A stretch of 64,000 nt of DNA from Sphaerimonospora mesophila NBRC 14179 = JCM 3151 (GCA_001552515.1 BCRI01000015.1:1-64000); one strand, 5' to 3'; counted from the first letter of the stretch, positions 7,232 through 16,024 are shown. Notes: generated by a model not told the origin, from the letters alone. Made by a program: numbers and translations.

Positions 7232-9940
7232 TCAGTGTCCGGCGTCCTCCCACGTCTCGCCGACGCCGACGGAGACGTCCAGCGGCACCCGCAGGTCGTA
7301 GGCCGCGCCCATCTGCTCGCGCACGAGCGCGGTCAGCCCCTCCAGCTCCCCTGGCGCGACTTCGAACACCAGCTCGTCGTGCACCTGGAGCAGCATCCGC
7401 GAGCGCATGCCCGTCATCGCCTGCCGCACGTTGAGCATGGCGACCTTGATGATGTCGGCCGCTGAGCCCTGGATGGGCGCGTTGAGCGCCATCCGCTCCG
7501 CCATCTCGCGCCGCTGCCGGTTGTCGCTGGTGAGGTCGGGCAGGTAACGGCGGCGACCGAGGATCGTCTCGGTGTAGCCGTCCTTGCGGGCCTGCGCCAC
7601 GACGGCCTCGAGGTAGTCGTGGACGCCGCCGAACTCCTCGAAGTACTCCTCCTTGAGCGCCCTGGCCTCCTGGACGGAGATGCCGAGCTGACCGGACAGC
7701 CCGAAGTCGGACAGCCCGTAGGCCAGTCCGTAGTTCATCGCCTTGATGCGGGCCCGCAGATCGGCGGTCACCTCCTCGGGCGGCAGGTCGAAGACCCGGG
7801 CGGCGGTCGCCTGGTGGAAGTCGTGACCCGACTCGAACGCGGCGATCAGCGCCTCGTCCCCCGACAGGTGCGCCATGATCCGCAGCTCGATCTGGCTGTA
7901 GTCCGCCGTCAGCAGCGTCTCGTAGCCCTCGCCCACCGTGAAGCCCTTGCGGATGCGGCGGCCCTCGACGGTCCTGATCGGGATGTTCTGCAGGTTCGGC
8001 TTCTCACTCGACAGCCGCCCGGTCGCCGCGACGATCTGGTTGAACGTCGTGTGGATGCGCCCGTCGTCGGCGATCTCCTTGATCAGCCCCTCGACCGTGG
8101 TCCGCAGCTTGGTCTGGTCGCGGTGCCTGAGCAGGATCGTCGGCAGCTCGTTGTCGGTCTGCAGCGCCAGCCAGGCCAGCGCGTCGGCGTCCGTCGTGTA
8201 CCCCGTCTTGATCTTCTTGGTCTTCGGCAGGCCCAGCTTGCCGAAGAGGATCTCCTGGAGCTGCTTGGGCGAGCTCAGGTTGAACTGCTCGCCCACGACC
8301 TGATGCGCGGCCTCGACGGCCTGCTTCACCGCGGCGCCGAACTCCGCTTCCAGCGCGGCGAAATACTGCCTGTCGGCACCGATCCCGGCCCGCTCCATCT
8401 CGGCCAGCACCCGCACCAGCGGCAGCTCGACCTCGGTGATCAGCCGAGTGCCGCCGCGCCGCGACAGGTGCTCCTCCAGCGCGTCGGCCAGCTCCCGTAC
8501 GGCGTGGGCCCGCAGGGCGAGGTCACGTGCCTCGCCCGCGTCGACGTCGTCGAACAGCGAGGTCTGGCCGTTCGACGCGGTCTCCGCACGCAACTCACGG
8601 CGCAGGTAGCGCAGCACCAGGTCGTCGAGCGGGAACGACCGCTGCCCCGGCAGCGCCAGATAGGCCGCCAGGGCGGTGTCGCAGGTGAGGCCGCGCAGGT
8701 CCTGTCCGTACGCCCACAGGGCGAGCAGCGGCCCCTTGGCGTCGTGTACGGCCTTGGGCCGCGACTCGTCGGCCAGCCACTCGCCGAGGGCCGCCTCGTC
8801 CTCGGGGGTGAGCCGCGTGGGGTCCACGTAGGCGGCGCCGGCCGCCGTGGCGATGGCGATGCCGTCCAACCGGCCGGTGCCGCTGCCGTACACACCGCGG
8901 AACGCGAGCCCGGCCCGGCCCCCATCCTGCCCGGACGGCTCGGGCAGGCCGGACAGCCACCCGGCCACCTGGCCCGGCTCCAGCACGGTCACCTCGAGCT
9001 CGAAGCCCTCCTCCGCCTCGGGCTCGGCGGCACCGGCGGCGCCGAGGGTCTTGAAGAGCCGTTCGCGCAGCTCGCCCCGGATCTGCAGGGCGTCGAGCAG
9101 CCTGTTGACCTCCTCGCGGTCCCACTGGCCCATCGTCAGGTCGGCCACGCCGCTCTCGACGGCGACGTCGCGCCGCAGCTCGGTCAGCATCCGGTTGTGG
9201 ATCACCTGGCCGAGGTGCTCGCGCAGCCGCTCGCCCGCCTTGCCCTTCACCTCGTCGGCCCGCCTGACCAGCTCGTCGAGGGATCCGTACTCGACGATCC
9301 ACTTGGTGGCGGTCTTCTCGCCCACGCCGGGGATGTTGGGCAGGTTGTCGCTGGGATCGCCGCGCAGCGCGGCGAAGTCCGGGTACTGCGCCGGGGTGAG
9401 CCCGTACTTCTCCGCGACCGCCTCAGGGGTGAAGCGCGTCATGTCGCTGATGCCGCGTCTGGTCATCAGCACGGTGATCCGCTCGTCGACGAGCTGGAGC
9501 GCGTCGCGGTCCCCGGTGACGATCAGCACGTTCATGTCCTCGGCGGCCGCGCGGGTGGCCAGCGTCGCGATCAGGTCGTCGGCCTCGAATCCGGCCAGCG
9601 ACAGCCGGGGAACGCGCAGGGCGTCGAGCAGTTCGAAGATGAGCTGCATCTGGCCGCGGAAGTCCTCCGGCGTCTCCGCCCGGTTCGCCTTGTATCCGTC
9701 GTACGCCTCGTGCCTGAAGGTCGGCTCGCTGCGGTCGAAGCAGACCGCCACGTGGCTCGGGCGTTCGTCGCGCAGGACGTTGGACAGCATGGAGGTGAAA
9801 CCGTAGACCGCCTCCGTGTGCTGGCCGTCGGTCGTCATGAGATTGGCGTCCTTGAGCGCGTAGAAGGCGCGGTACGCAAGGGAATGCCCGTCCAGGAGCA
9901 GCAGACACGGACGGTCGGGGGTCGCTTCACTCTTCGGCAC
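7232..9940 (-). CDS. polA: DNA polymerase I
   Basis: This 902-residue family A polymerase fills gaps in repair and replaces RNA primers. The N-terminal 5'-3' exonuclease (about 1-295) has GFEADDLIATLA, VTGDRDALQL and the helix-hairpin-helix IPGVGEKTATKWI. The middle 3'-5' exonuclease-like domain lacks the DxE metal-binding motif of the proofreading enzyme, reading GLAFRGVYGSGTGRLDGIA at that place, so it is probably inactive. Polymerase motifs are intact: A, DYSQIELR at 680; B, RARIKAMNYGLAYG near 729; C, VHDE at 853-856. The GTG start has TAGGCT six bases upstream, so the mRNA is likely leaderless. It is divergent from the thioesterase gene. Confidence 0.97.
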   Translation of the reverse strand: MPKSEATPDRPCLLLLDGHSLAYRAFYALKDANLMTTDGQHTEAVYGFTSMLSNVLRDERPSHVAVCFDRSEPTFRHEAYDGYKANRAETPEDFRGQMQLIFELLDALRVPRLSLAGFEADDLIATLATRAAAEDMNVLIVTGDRDALQLVDERITVLMTRRGISDMTRFTPEAVAEKYGLTPAQYPDFAALRGDPSDNLPNIPGVGEKTATKWIVEYGSLDELVRRADEVKGKAGERLREHLGQVIHNRMLTELRRDVAVESGVADLTMGQWDREEVNRLLDALQIRGELRERLFKTLGAAGAAEPEAEEGFELEVTVLEPGQVAGWLSGLPEPSGQDGGRAGLAFRGVYGSGTGRLDGIAIATAAGAAYVDPTRLTPEDEAALGEWLADESRPKAVHDAKGPLLALWAYGQDLRGLTCDTALAAYLALPGQRSFPLDDLVLRYLRRELRAETASNGQTSLFDDVDAGEARDLALRAHAVRELADALEEHLSRRGGTRLITEVELPLVRVLAEMERAGIGADRQYFAALEAEFGAAVKQAVEAAHQVVGEQFNLSSPKQLQEILFGKLGLPKTKKIKTGYTTDADALAWLALQTDNELPTILLRHRDQTKLRTTVEGLIKEIADDGRIHTTFNQIVAATGRLSSEKPNLQNIPIRTVEGRRIRKGFTVGEGYETLLTADYSQIELRIMAHLSGDEALIAAFESGHDFHQATAARVFDLPPEEVTADLRARIKAMNYGLAYGLSDFGLSGQLGISVQEARALKEEYFEEFGGVHDYLEAVVAQARKDGYTETILGRRRYLPDLTSDNRQRREMAERMALNAPIQGSAADIIKVAMLNVRQAMTGMRSRMLLQVHDELVFEVAPGELEGLTALVREQMGAAYDLRVPLDVSVGVGETWEDAGH

Positions 9941-9946
9941 ATCCGC

Positions 9947-9952
9947 AGCCTA
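9947..9952 (-). promoter_or_regulatory. Likely leaderless -10 box of polA
   Basis: TAGGCT on the minus strand ends six bases before the polA GTG. The 62-base gap to the divergent thioesterase gene must hold promoters for both genes. Confidence 0.5.
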
Positions 9953-10002
9953 GTCTCCCTGTACGACATAAAACCCGGGCTCTTCCCAGAGGAGGTCTCC
10001 CC

Positions 10003-10422
10003 TTGACCCTCATCGACCCCGAAGAGTTCCTCGCCGCCGTCAATCAGGCCGGCGAGGGCCACCTGCACGAGCGCATGGGCATCGAGGTCCTGGAGGCGAG
10101 TGCCGAGCGGATGGTCGGCCGCATGCCCGTCGCGGGCAACACCCAGCCGTACGGCCTGCTCCACGGCGGCGCCTCCTGCGTGCTCGCCGAGACGCTGGGA
10201 TCCTTCGGCGCCACGCTGCACGCGGGTCCCGGGCGGATCGCGATGGGGATCGAGATCAGCGCGACGCACCACCGGTCGGCCACATCCGGCCACATCACCG
10301 CGATCGCCACCCTCGTGCACGGCGGCCGCACGCTCGCGACGTACGACATCGAGATCAACGACGACGGCGGGCGGCGGGTGTGCACCGCGCGCCTGACCTG
10401 CATGCTCCGCGACGCCGAGTGA
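10003..10422 (+). CDS. PaaI-type hotdog-fold thioesterase
   Basis: A 139-residue single-domain hotdog protein. QPYGLLHGGASCVLAETLGS contains the HGG motif of the PaaI/YdiI group, with the following Glu as the likely catalytic residue; GIEISATHHRSATSGHITA forms the next strands. Members hydrolyse acyl-CoA thioesters such as hydroxyphenylacetyl- or dihydroxynaphthoyl-CoA; the substrate cannot be told from sequence. The TTG start is chosen because a strong GGAGG lies seven bases upstream and the frame opens there. It is transcribed divergently from polA and followed by a gene-free stretch with a candidate RNA. Confidence 0.88.
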   Translation: MTLIDPEEFLAAVNQAGEGHLHERMGIEVLEASAERMVGRMPVAGNTQPYGLLHGGASCVLAETLGSFGATLHAGPGRIAMGIEISATHHRSATSGHITAIATLVHGGRTLATYDIEINDDGGRRVCTARLTCMLRDAE

Positions 10423-10508
10423 TCCTCGCGCCCTACCATCGCGGCCGGACCGAGAGAAGCAGACATTCCGCTCATTGACTCCATAACAGAACGACCTTGC
10501 GGCTTTCT

Positions 10509-10538
10509 TTGCACACCTGCCCCTCAGGTCGCTACCGT
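10509..10538 (+). promoter_or_regulatory. Putative promoter of an intergenic transcript
   Basis: TTGCAC and TACCGT are separated by 18 bases. The predicted start near 10545 lies at the edge of a self-complementary segment, and no open reading frame of quality follows. Confidence 0.4.
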
Positions 10539-10544
10539 GGTGCC

Positions 10545-10793
10545 CCCAGAGCCCGTGGGGACCGAGTAGACAACGTGCGGAGCCGGGGAAGCTGTGTACG
10601 GACCCAAAGGTCCCGCGGGCTCGCCATACTTTCTCAGCGCCTCGTCCACCGTTTTCGCGTCTTCGAAGAACCCGGCGCAGCGGTCGCGGTGAGCACGGCC
10701 TGCTCCGCCGCCGTCCGGGCGAGAAGCCGGCGAAGGTGACAGGCCGCCGGACGCGGAAGGCCGGCCGGGAACTCCTTCCCGGCCGGCCTCTCC
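10545..10793 (+). ncRNA. Candidate structured RNA of unknown family
   Basis: This gene-free stretch between the thioesterase gene and livF has a promoter-like start and a strong terminator. GAGCCCGTGG (10549-10558) can pair with CCGCGGGCTC (10613-10622) over ten positions including one G-U pair. This encloses a GGACC-CAAA-GGTCC hairpin at 10600-10613. A competing helix CCCCA/TGGGG (10544-10548/10556-10560) uses the same 5' strand, which resembles a switch. Further inverted repeats (TCTTCGAAGA, GTCCGG/CCGGAC) follow before the terminator. The only open frames are Arg-rich and unconvincing. I could not match it to a known RNA family; it could also simply be a long untranslated region. Confidence 0.4.
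10758..10789. terminator. Strong bidirectional terminator hairpin downstream of livF
   Basis: A perfect 13-base stem (AGGCCGGCCGGGA / TCCCGGCCGGCCT) with a six-base loop lies 60 bases beyond the livF stop. It would end the liv operon on the minus strand and the candidate intergenic RNA on the plus strand. Confidence 0.8.
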
Positions 10794-10848
10794 TTCGTCG
10801 CGACGCGAACGTCGCCACGCGAACGGGTCCGTCAGTCGGACGGGTCCG

Positions 10849-11565
10849 TCAGTGCTGTCCCAGGGCGCCGCCCAGGTAGGCCTCCCGGACCTGCGGGTCG
10901 TCGAGCAGGTCCGCCGCCGGAGCGGACTTCACGACCCTGCCGGTCTCCAGGACGTACGCCCGATGGGCGATCTGGAGGGCCTGCTGGGCGTTCTGCTCGA
11001 CGAGCAGGACCGTGGTCCCCCGGTTGTTGATCTCCTTGATGATCGAGAAGATCTGGGACACGAGCTTGGGCGCCAGGCCCATCGACGGCTCGTCCAGCAG
11101 CAGCACCTTGGGCTTGCTCATCAGCGCCCTGCCGATGGCCACCATCTGCTGCTCGCCGCCGGACATGGTGCCGCCCTGCTGGTTCTTGCGCTCGGCCAGC
11201 CGCGGGAACAGGTCGAAGACCTCGGCCAGGTCCTTGGAGAAGTCGCCGGACCGGGTGTAGGCGCCCATGAGCAGGTTCTCCATCACCGACATGCCCGGGA
11301 AGACGCCCCGGCCCTCCGGCGACTGGCCGATGCCGACCAGCACCCGCTTGTGGCCAGGCAGCCTGCTGATGTCCTTGCCGTCGAAGGCGATGCTGCCCGA
11401 CGTCAGCGAACGCAGACCCGAGATCGTCTTGAGCGTGGTGGTCTTGCCCGCGCCGTTCGCGCCGATGAGGGTGACGATCTCCCCCTCGCCGACGTCGAGC
11501 GAGACCCCCTTGAGCGCCTCGATCTTGCCGTAGTGGACGTGGATGTCCCTGATCTCAAGAAGCAT
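10849..11565 (-). CDS. livF: Branched-chain amino-acid ABC transporter ATP-binding protein LivF
   Basis: A 238-residue ATPase that powers uptake of leucine, isoleucine, valine or related compounds from the inner face of the membrane. It shows Walker A GANGAGKTT (about residues 35-43), signature MSGGEQQMVAIGRAL, Walker B VLLLDEPSMGLAP and the switch His region VLLVEQNAQQAL, which places it in the LivF rather than the LivG branch. It is the last gene of livK-H-M-G-F and overlaps livG by 11 bases, so translation is coupled. A 13-bp terminator hairpin follows. Confidence 0.95.
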   Translation of the reverse strand: MLLEIRDIHVHYGKIEALKGVSLDVGEGEIVTLIGANGAGKTTTLKTISGLRSLTSGSIAFDGKDISRLPGHKRVLVGIGQSPEGRGVFPGMSVMENLLMGAYTRSGDFSKDLAEVFDLFPRLAERKNQQGGTMSGGEQQMVAIGRALMSKPKVLLLDEPSMGLAPKLVSQIFSIIKEINNRGTTVLLVEQNAQQALQIAHRAYVLETGRVVKSAPAADLLDDPQVREAYLGGALGQH

Positions 11566-12337
11566 CTGCGGGTGCCCCCAAGTACGCCTCGATGACCCTC
11601 GGATCGCTCTGCACCTCTGCCGGGAGACCCTCGGCGATCTTCTGGCCGAAGTCCAGTACGGCGATGCGGTCGCTGATGCCCATGACCAGTGACATGTCGT
11701 GCTCGATCAGGAGGATCGTGCGGCCCGCGTCGCGGATCTTCTTGATCAGCCCCTGGAGTTCGATCTTCTCCGCCGGGTTCATGCCGGCGGCCGGCTCGTC
11801 GAGCAGCAGGAGCTTGGGGTCGGTCGCCAGGGCTCGCACGATCTCCAGCCGGCGCTGGTCGCCGTACGGCAGGTTCTTGGCCGTCTCGTCGGCCCGGTGC
11901 ATGATGCCGGCGAACTCCAGCAGCTCCATCGCATGCTCCCGCCCGCGTCGCTCCGCGTGGCGGTGCCACGGCAGGCCGAGCGCCGCGCCGACCGCGCCGG
12001 TGCGGTTGTGCGCGTCGAAGCCGACCAGAACGTTCTCCAGAGCCGACATGCTGTGGAACAGCCGGATGTTCTGGAAGGTGCGGGCGACGCCGCGTTTGGT
12101 GATCGTGAACCGCTTCAGACCGCTGATCTTCTCGCCGTTGAAGCGCACCTCGCCTGAGGTCGGCCGGTAGACGCCGGTGATCGCGTTGAACACCGTGGTC
12201 TTGCCCGCGCCGTTCGGGCCGATCAGCGCGAAGATCTCCCCCTCCCTGATGGTGAGGTCGACCCCGCCGAGCGCCTGCACGCCGCCGAAGCGCATCGTGA
12301 CGGCGCGGAGTTCGAGCAACGCCTTGGGCTCGCTCAC
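11555..12337 (-). CDS. livG: Branched-chain amino-acid ABC transporter ATP-binding protein LivG
   Basis: The second ATPase of the importer, 260 residues, pairs with LivF on the LivHM channel. It has Walker A GPNGAGKTT near residue 40 and an extended helical region before the signature, which is replaced by LPYGDQRRLEIVRAL, as is normal in LivG. Walker B is LLLLDEPAAGMNP and the H-loop LLIEHDMSLVMG. Its start overlaps the livM stop by four bases (ATGA) and its end overlaps livF, typical of a co-translated operon. Confidence 0.95.
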   Translation of the reverse strand: MSEPKALLELRAVTMRFGGVQALGGVDLTIREGEIFALIGPNGAGKTTVFNAITGVYRPTSGEVRFNGEKISGLKRFTITKRGVARTFQNIRLFHSMSALENVLVGFDAHNRTGAVGAALGLPWHRHAERRGREHAMELLEFAGIMHRADETAKNLPYGDQRRLEIVRALATDPKLLLLDEPAAGMNPAEKIELQGLIKKIRDAGRTILLIEHDMSLVMGISDRIAVLDFGQKIAEGLPAEVQSDPRVIEAYLGAPADAS

Positions 12338-13479
12338 TTGGCCACCTCCTTGTCCCCCGCGTCCCCTGATGCCGTCGTGCCGCCGGACTCCGTGGCGGCA
12401 GCGCCCGCGTCGTTCTCGCCGTTGCCCAGGACGTTGCGGCGGCGGCGCGCCGGCAGCAGCCCCTCCGGACGCAGCGCCATCATCAGCACGAGGGCCGCGC
12501 CGAAGATGAGGATGCGGTAGTCGGCGAAGCCGCGGAACCGCTCGGGCAGCCAGGCGACCAGGAACGCACCGATCACGACGCCGGGCAGGTTGCCGGAACC
12601 CCCCAGCACCACGGCGGCCAGGATGGTGGCCGACAGGATGAACGGGAAGTTCGGCGGCTGGATCGCGATGACCTTGCTGGCCCAGATGGCGCCGGTCAGG
12701 CCGCCGATCATGGCGCCGACGAAGAAGGCCAGCAGCTTGAACCGGAAGGTGGGCACGCCCATCAGCTCTGCGGCGTCCTCATCCTCCCGGATGGCCTCCC
12801 AGGCGCGGCCGACCCGGCTACGCTCCAGCCGCTTGGCGACGATCACCACCAGCACGACCGCCGCCACCAGCAGGTAGTAGTACGGCAGCGGATCGAGGGC
12901 GAACTCCACCCCGAACAGCGTCGGCGGATGGGGGATGTTGGTGATGCCGCGCGCGCCGCCGATGTAGTCGGTGTTCTGCGCGGTGATCCGGACGATCTCC
13001 CCGAAGCCCAGCGTGACGATCGCCAGATAGTCTCCGCGCAGCCGCAGGGTGGGTGAACCGAGGACGATGCCCGAGATCGCGGTCATGAAGATCGCGATGA
13101 TCAGCACGCCCCAGAAGTTCCAGCCGTACTTGGTGCCGAAGACCGCCATGGTGTACGCGCCGATGGCGTAGAAGGCGACGAAGCCGAGGTCGAGCAGCCC
13201 CGCCTGGCCGACCACCACGTTCAGGCCCACCGCCAGCAGCACGAACGTGCCGATCGGGCTGAACAGCAGCGACGGCCAGTGCGAGTCCGGGGCCATGAAC
13301 GATCCGATGGCCGGATGCGGGGCGATGACCGCCAGGGCGATCAGCAGGGCGTATCCGGTCCAGCGCGCCCAGCCGGGCGCCGCCGCCCACCGGTCGCGCA
13401 CCCCGTCGCTGAGGCCGCCGACCGCGCGCCGGAACGACGTGAGCGGGTTTCCGCTGTGAGTCTTGGAGTTTGCGTTCAT
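12334..13479 (-). CDS. livM: Branched-chain amino-acid ABC transporter permease LivM
   Basis: A 381-residue integral membrane protein forming half of the transport channel with LivH. It has about eight to ten hydrophobic segments. LNVVVGQAGLLDLGFVAFYAIGAYT is the conserved LivM block near residue 90, and RVGRAWEAIREDEDAAELMGV is the cytoplasmic coupling loop that contacts the ATPases. The C-terminal tail of about 45 residues is Ala/Gly/Ser/Thr-rich and likely disordered. It lies between livH and livG with four-base overlaps at both ends. Confidence 0.94.
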   Translation of the reverse strand: MNANSKTHSGNPLTSFRRAVGGLSDGVRDRWAAAPGWARWTGYALLIALAVIAPHPAIGSFMAPDSHWPSLLFSPIGTFVLLAVGLNVVVGQAGLLDLGFVAFYAIGAYTMAVFGTKYGWNFWGVLIIAIFMTAISGIVLGSPTLRLRGDYLAIVTLGFGEIVRITAQNTDYIGGARGITNIPHPPTLFGVEFALDPLPYYYLLVAAVVLVVIVAKRLERSRVGRAWEAIREDEDAAELMGVPTFRFKLLAFFVGAMIGGLTGAIWASKVIAIQPPNFPFILSATILAAVVLGGSGNLPGVVIGAFLVAWLPERFRGFADYRILIFGAALVLMMALRPEGLLPARRRRNVLGNGENDAGAAATESGGTTASGDAGDKEVAK

Positions 13480-14444
13480 GCGCGCGCTCGCTGGAGGGAT
13501 TCACCGAGGATGCCGGTGGGACGGAACAGGAGGACGAGGACGAGGATGGTGAAGGCGATGACGTCCTTCCATTCTGAGCCGAAGAAGATCGCTCCCCAGT
13601 TCTCGATGAGGCCGAGGGCGAGCCCGCCGAGGAGCGCGCCGCGCAGGTTGCCGATGCCGCCGAGCACCGCGGCGGTGAACGCCTTGACGCCGAGCAGGAA
13701 GCCGACGTTGTAACGGAGGTTCTCGAGCTCCATGGCGTACAGCAGCGCGGCCACCCCGGCCATCGCGCCACCGACGAGGAAGGTCGTACGGATCACCCTG
13801 TCGATGTTCACGCCCATGAGCGTGGCGGTCTCGGGGTCCTGAGAGGTGGCCCGGATGCCTCGCCCGATCTTCGTGCGGTTCACGAAGACGTCGAGCAGGA
13901 CCATCATGATCACCGCCGAGACGATGATGATCACGTGATCGTTCCTGATCTCCGTGTTCCCGATCGTGAGCAGCGTCTCACGATCGAGGAGCCGCGGCAC
14001 CGGGACCTGGATGCGTCCCTGGGACGGGCGGTCGAAGACCTCGGGGATGATCACCAGGGCGAAGAGCTCCTGGAGGAAGATGGAGGCGCCGATCGCGGAG
14101 ATGAGCGCGGCGAGCCGCCCTGCGCCGTGCCTGCGCAGCGGCCGGTAGGCCACCTGTTCCAGCACGACGGCCGCGCCACCGGAGGCCGCCATGGCCACCA
14201 GCATCAGCAGGAGCAGCATGCCGACCAGCGCGATTCCGGTGAGCGGGCCGGTGATCCCGATCTTCATGATCACGAAGAGCGCCGCGAAGGCGCCGATCAT
14301 GAAGATCTCCGAGTGGGCGAAGTTGATGAGGCGCAGGACGCCGTACACCATCGTGTAACCGAGGGCGATCAGCGCGTAGATGGCGCCGATGGACAGGCCG
14401 CCCACGGTGGAGGGCCCGACCTGATTGATGAAGTCGTTGAGCAC
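13476..14444 (-). CDS. livH: Branched-chain amino-acid ABC transporter permease LivH
   Basis: The other channel half, 322 residues with about eight membrane segments. The N-terminus has GGLSIGAIYALIALGYTMVYGVLRLINFAH, written here as one conserved region of LivH proteins (residues 15-44). The coupling loop is GRGIRATSQDPETATLMGVN and the C-terminus has VKAFTAAVLGGIGNLRGALLGG. The GTG start lies 104 bases downstream of livK. That gap contains a 12-bp hairpin, so the permease and ATPase genes may be transcribed at lower levels than the binding protein. Confidence 0.94.
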   Translation of the reverse strand: MLNDFINQVGPSTVGGLSIGAIYALIALGYTMVYGVLRLINFAHSEIFMIGAFAALFVIMKIGITGPLTGIALVGMLLLLMLVAMAASGGAAVVLEQVAYRPLRRHGAGRLAALISAIGASIFLQELFALVIIPEVFDRPSQGRIQVPVPRLLDRETLLTIGNTEIRNDHVIIIVSAVIMMVLLDVFVNRTKIGRGIRATSQDPETATLMGVNIDRVIRTTFLVGGAMAGVAALLYAMELENLRYNVGFLLGVKAFTAAVLGGIGNLRGALLGGLALGLIENWGAIFFGSEWKDVIAFTILVLVLLFRPTGILGESLQRARA

Positions 14445-14489
14445 GGTGGTCGCTTTCGAACCGGGGCGACGGTAGTCGCCGGGCAGGAA

Positions 14490-14519
14490 GGAGCGGGAGC
14501 AGCGGTTTGCTCCCGCTCC
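14490..14519 (-). terminator. Intercistronic hairpin between livK and livH
   Basis: A perfect 12-base stem (GGAGCGGGAGCA / TGCTCCCGCTCC) with a six-base loop lies 28 bases after livK. In such importers it usually acts as a partial terminator or 3' stabiliser that gives more binding protein than membrane components. Confidence 0.65.
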
Positions 14520-14547
14520 CCAGCGTTCTCAGATCGAACTGGACGCG

Positions 14548-15744
14548 TCAGCCGAGCTGAGCCTGCGTGGTGTCGCCCAGCCAGTCGAGGTTGCCATCCT
14601 TGATCTGGTAGACGTGAATGATGTTCGCGGCGATGTCACCGTTCGGGCCGAACTTGATCTGCTTGGAGACGCCCTTGAAGTCGACGGTCGCGAGGAAGTC
14701 GTTGATCTTCTCCGGGGTGGTGTTGCCGGCCTCGATCGCCTTCAGGATGGCGGTCGCCGCGTCGTAGCCCTCGGAGGCGTAGATCAGCGGGTCGCTGCCG
14801 AACTTCGCCTTGTAGTTCTCACTGAACGTCTTCAGCTCCGGCACATCGGAGCCGAACGGGATGAGGCAGGGGCAGCCGAGCACGGCACCCTCGGCGGCCT
14901 CCTTGCCCGCGGCCTCGACGAGCTTGATGTCGACCGCGCCGTCGCCGGAGACCACGGTCGCGGTCACGCCGCCGTCACGCAGCTGCTTGAGCAGCCGGCC
15001 GAGCTGAGCGTAGTAGCCGCCGTAGTAGATGACGTCGGGCTTGGCGGCATTCACCTTGGTGACGGTCGAGGAGTAGTCGGAGCCGTTCGGGTCGATCTTG
15101 TCACGCTCGACCGCGACGCTCTGCTTCTCGAACTCCTGGGCCACCGCGTCGGCGAGGCCGACGCCGTACTCCTGCGCGTCGTCGATGACGAACGCCTTCT
15201 TCGGCGACTTGGCCTTGACCAGGAAGTCCGCGATGGCGGGGCCCTGGATGGCGTCGTTGGCCACGACGCGGTGCCAGTACTTCCAGCCGTTCTCGGCCAG
15301 CGCCGGGTTGGTCGCCGAGCCCGTGACGCTCGGGATCTTGCCCTGCTCCAGGACCGGGCCGACGTTGCGGGACTCACCCGAGAAGCCCGGGCCCACCATT
15401 GCCACAATCTTGTCTTCGGTGACGGCCTTCTGGGCCAGCGGGACAGCCTGGTCGGGGTTGCCCTGGCTGTCGTACTTCACCAGTTCGACCTTGACGCCGG
15501 TCGACTTGGCGTTGAACTCGTCCACCGCGAGCTGCGCGCCCTGAGATGGCGGGATCATGAGCGCCGAGTTCTCACCGGTCAGGTCGCCCATGAAGCCGAT
15601 CTTGAGAGTGGTGGCGCCCCCACCATCACTCTGACCACCGGACGACGAGGCGTCGTCGGTGCCACTTCCACACGCCGCGAGGCCGAGGGTCAGCGCTGTA
15701 CCGACCGCGACAATGCCGCCAAGGCGAGCGATCTTGGATCGCAA
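14548..15744 (-). CDS. livK: Branched-chain amino-acid ABC transporter substrate-binding lipoprotein
   Basis: A type I periplasmic-binding-fold protein of 398 residues that captures the amino acid outside the membrane. The signal peptide ends in LGLAACGSG, a lipobox with Cys at about residue 25, followed by an Asp/Ser/Gly linker. LKIGFMGDLTGENSALMIPPSQGAQLAVDEFNA is the opening Leu/Ile/Val-binding region (about residues 47-79). The TTG start is supported by AAGGAAGG five bases upstream. It is the promoter-proximal gene of the operon and is separated from livH by a hairpin. Specificity within branched-chain amino acids, or for other compounds, is not resolvable. Confidence 0.93.
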   Translation of the reverse strand: MRSKIARLGGIVAVGTALTLGLAACGSGTDDASSSGGQSDGGGATTLKIGFMGDLTGENSALMIPPSQGAQLAVDEFNAKSTGVKVELVKYDSQGNPDQAVPLAQKAVTEDKIVAMVGPGFSGESRNVGPVLEQGKIPSVTGSATNPALAENGWKYWHRVVANDAIQGPAIADFLVKAKSPKKAFVIDDAQEYGVGLADAVAQEFEKQSVAVERDKIDPNGSDYSSTVTKVNAAKPDVIYYGGYYAQLGRLLKQLRDGGVTATVVSGDGAVDIKLVEAAGKEAAEGAVLGCPCLIPFGSDVPELKTFSENYKAKFGSDPLIYASEGYDAATAILKAIEAGNTTPEKINDFLATVDFKGVSKQIKFGPNGDIAANIIHVYQIKDGNLDWLGDTTQAQLG

Positions 15745-16024
15745 GGTTGCCTTCCTTTCGCTGGATCCCCTTACGGGGATCGGATACGCATCCGCCCCAT
15801 CCAGCGGTCAGCCGAGGGGTCGTGACCGGTAGTACAACCACGGGAAGTCACAGGTCGGTACAGAGGTCATCACGGTTATGGCTTTGTTATGCAGATCCTC
15901 TTCGTTTAGTAATCAACGTGTAACGGAATTGGGAAATATCCCTTTAATCCTGGTCAGAGACCCCGTGCATCGGCTTACTATGTTTTTTCGGCCTGATCAC
16001 GTGATCACGACTGGGGACTCGTGA
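15745..16024. promoter_or_regulatory. livK leader and promoter region
   Basis: This 280-base gap separates pdtaR from livK, both on the minus strand. Just before livK there is a seven-base hairpin (GATCCCC-TTAC-GGGGATC, 15764-15781) 20 bases from the start. Further upstream the sequence is AT-richer, with TTGATT and CATAAC as a poor promoter candidate. Near 15995-16028 GTGATCACGACTGGGGACTC and GTGATCATGGCTGGGGGCTC form a 20-base imperfect direct repeat. Confidence 0.4.

Noticed and set aside
10541-10622. Possible ydaO (c-di-AMP) riboswitch
   Set aside because: A GCCGGGGAAGC-like core is suggestive, but the order of conserved segments I remember does not fit and no rpf or ktr-type gene follows.
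10497-10739. An 80-codon plus-strand ORF over the candidate RNA
   Set aside because: Arg-rich, with no Shine-Dalgarno, and the sequence is better explained by paired RNA helices.
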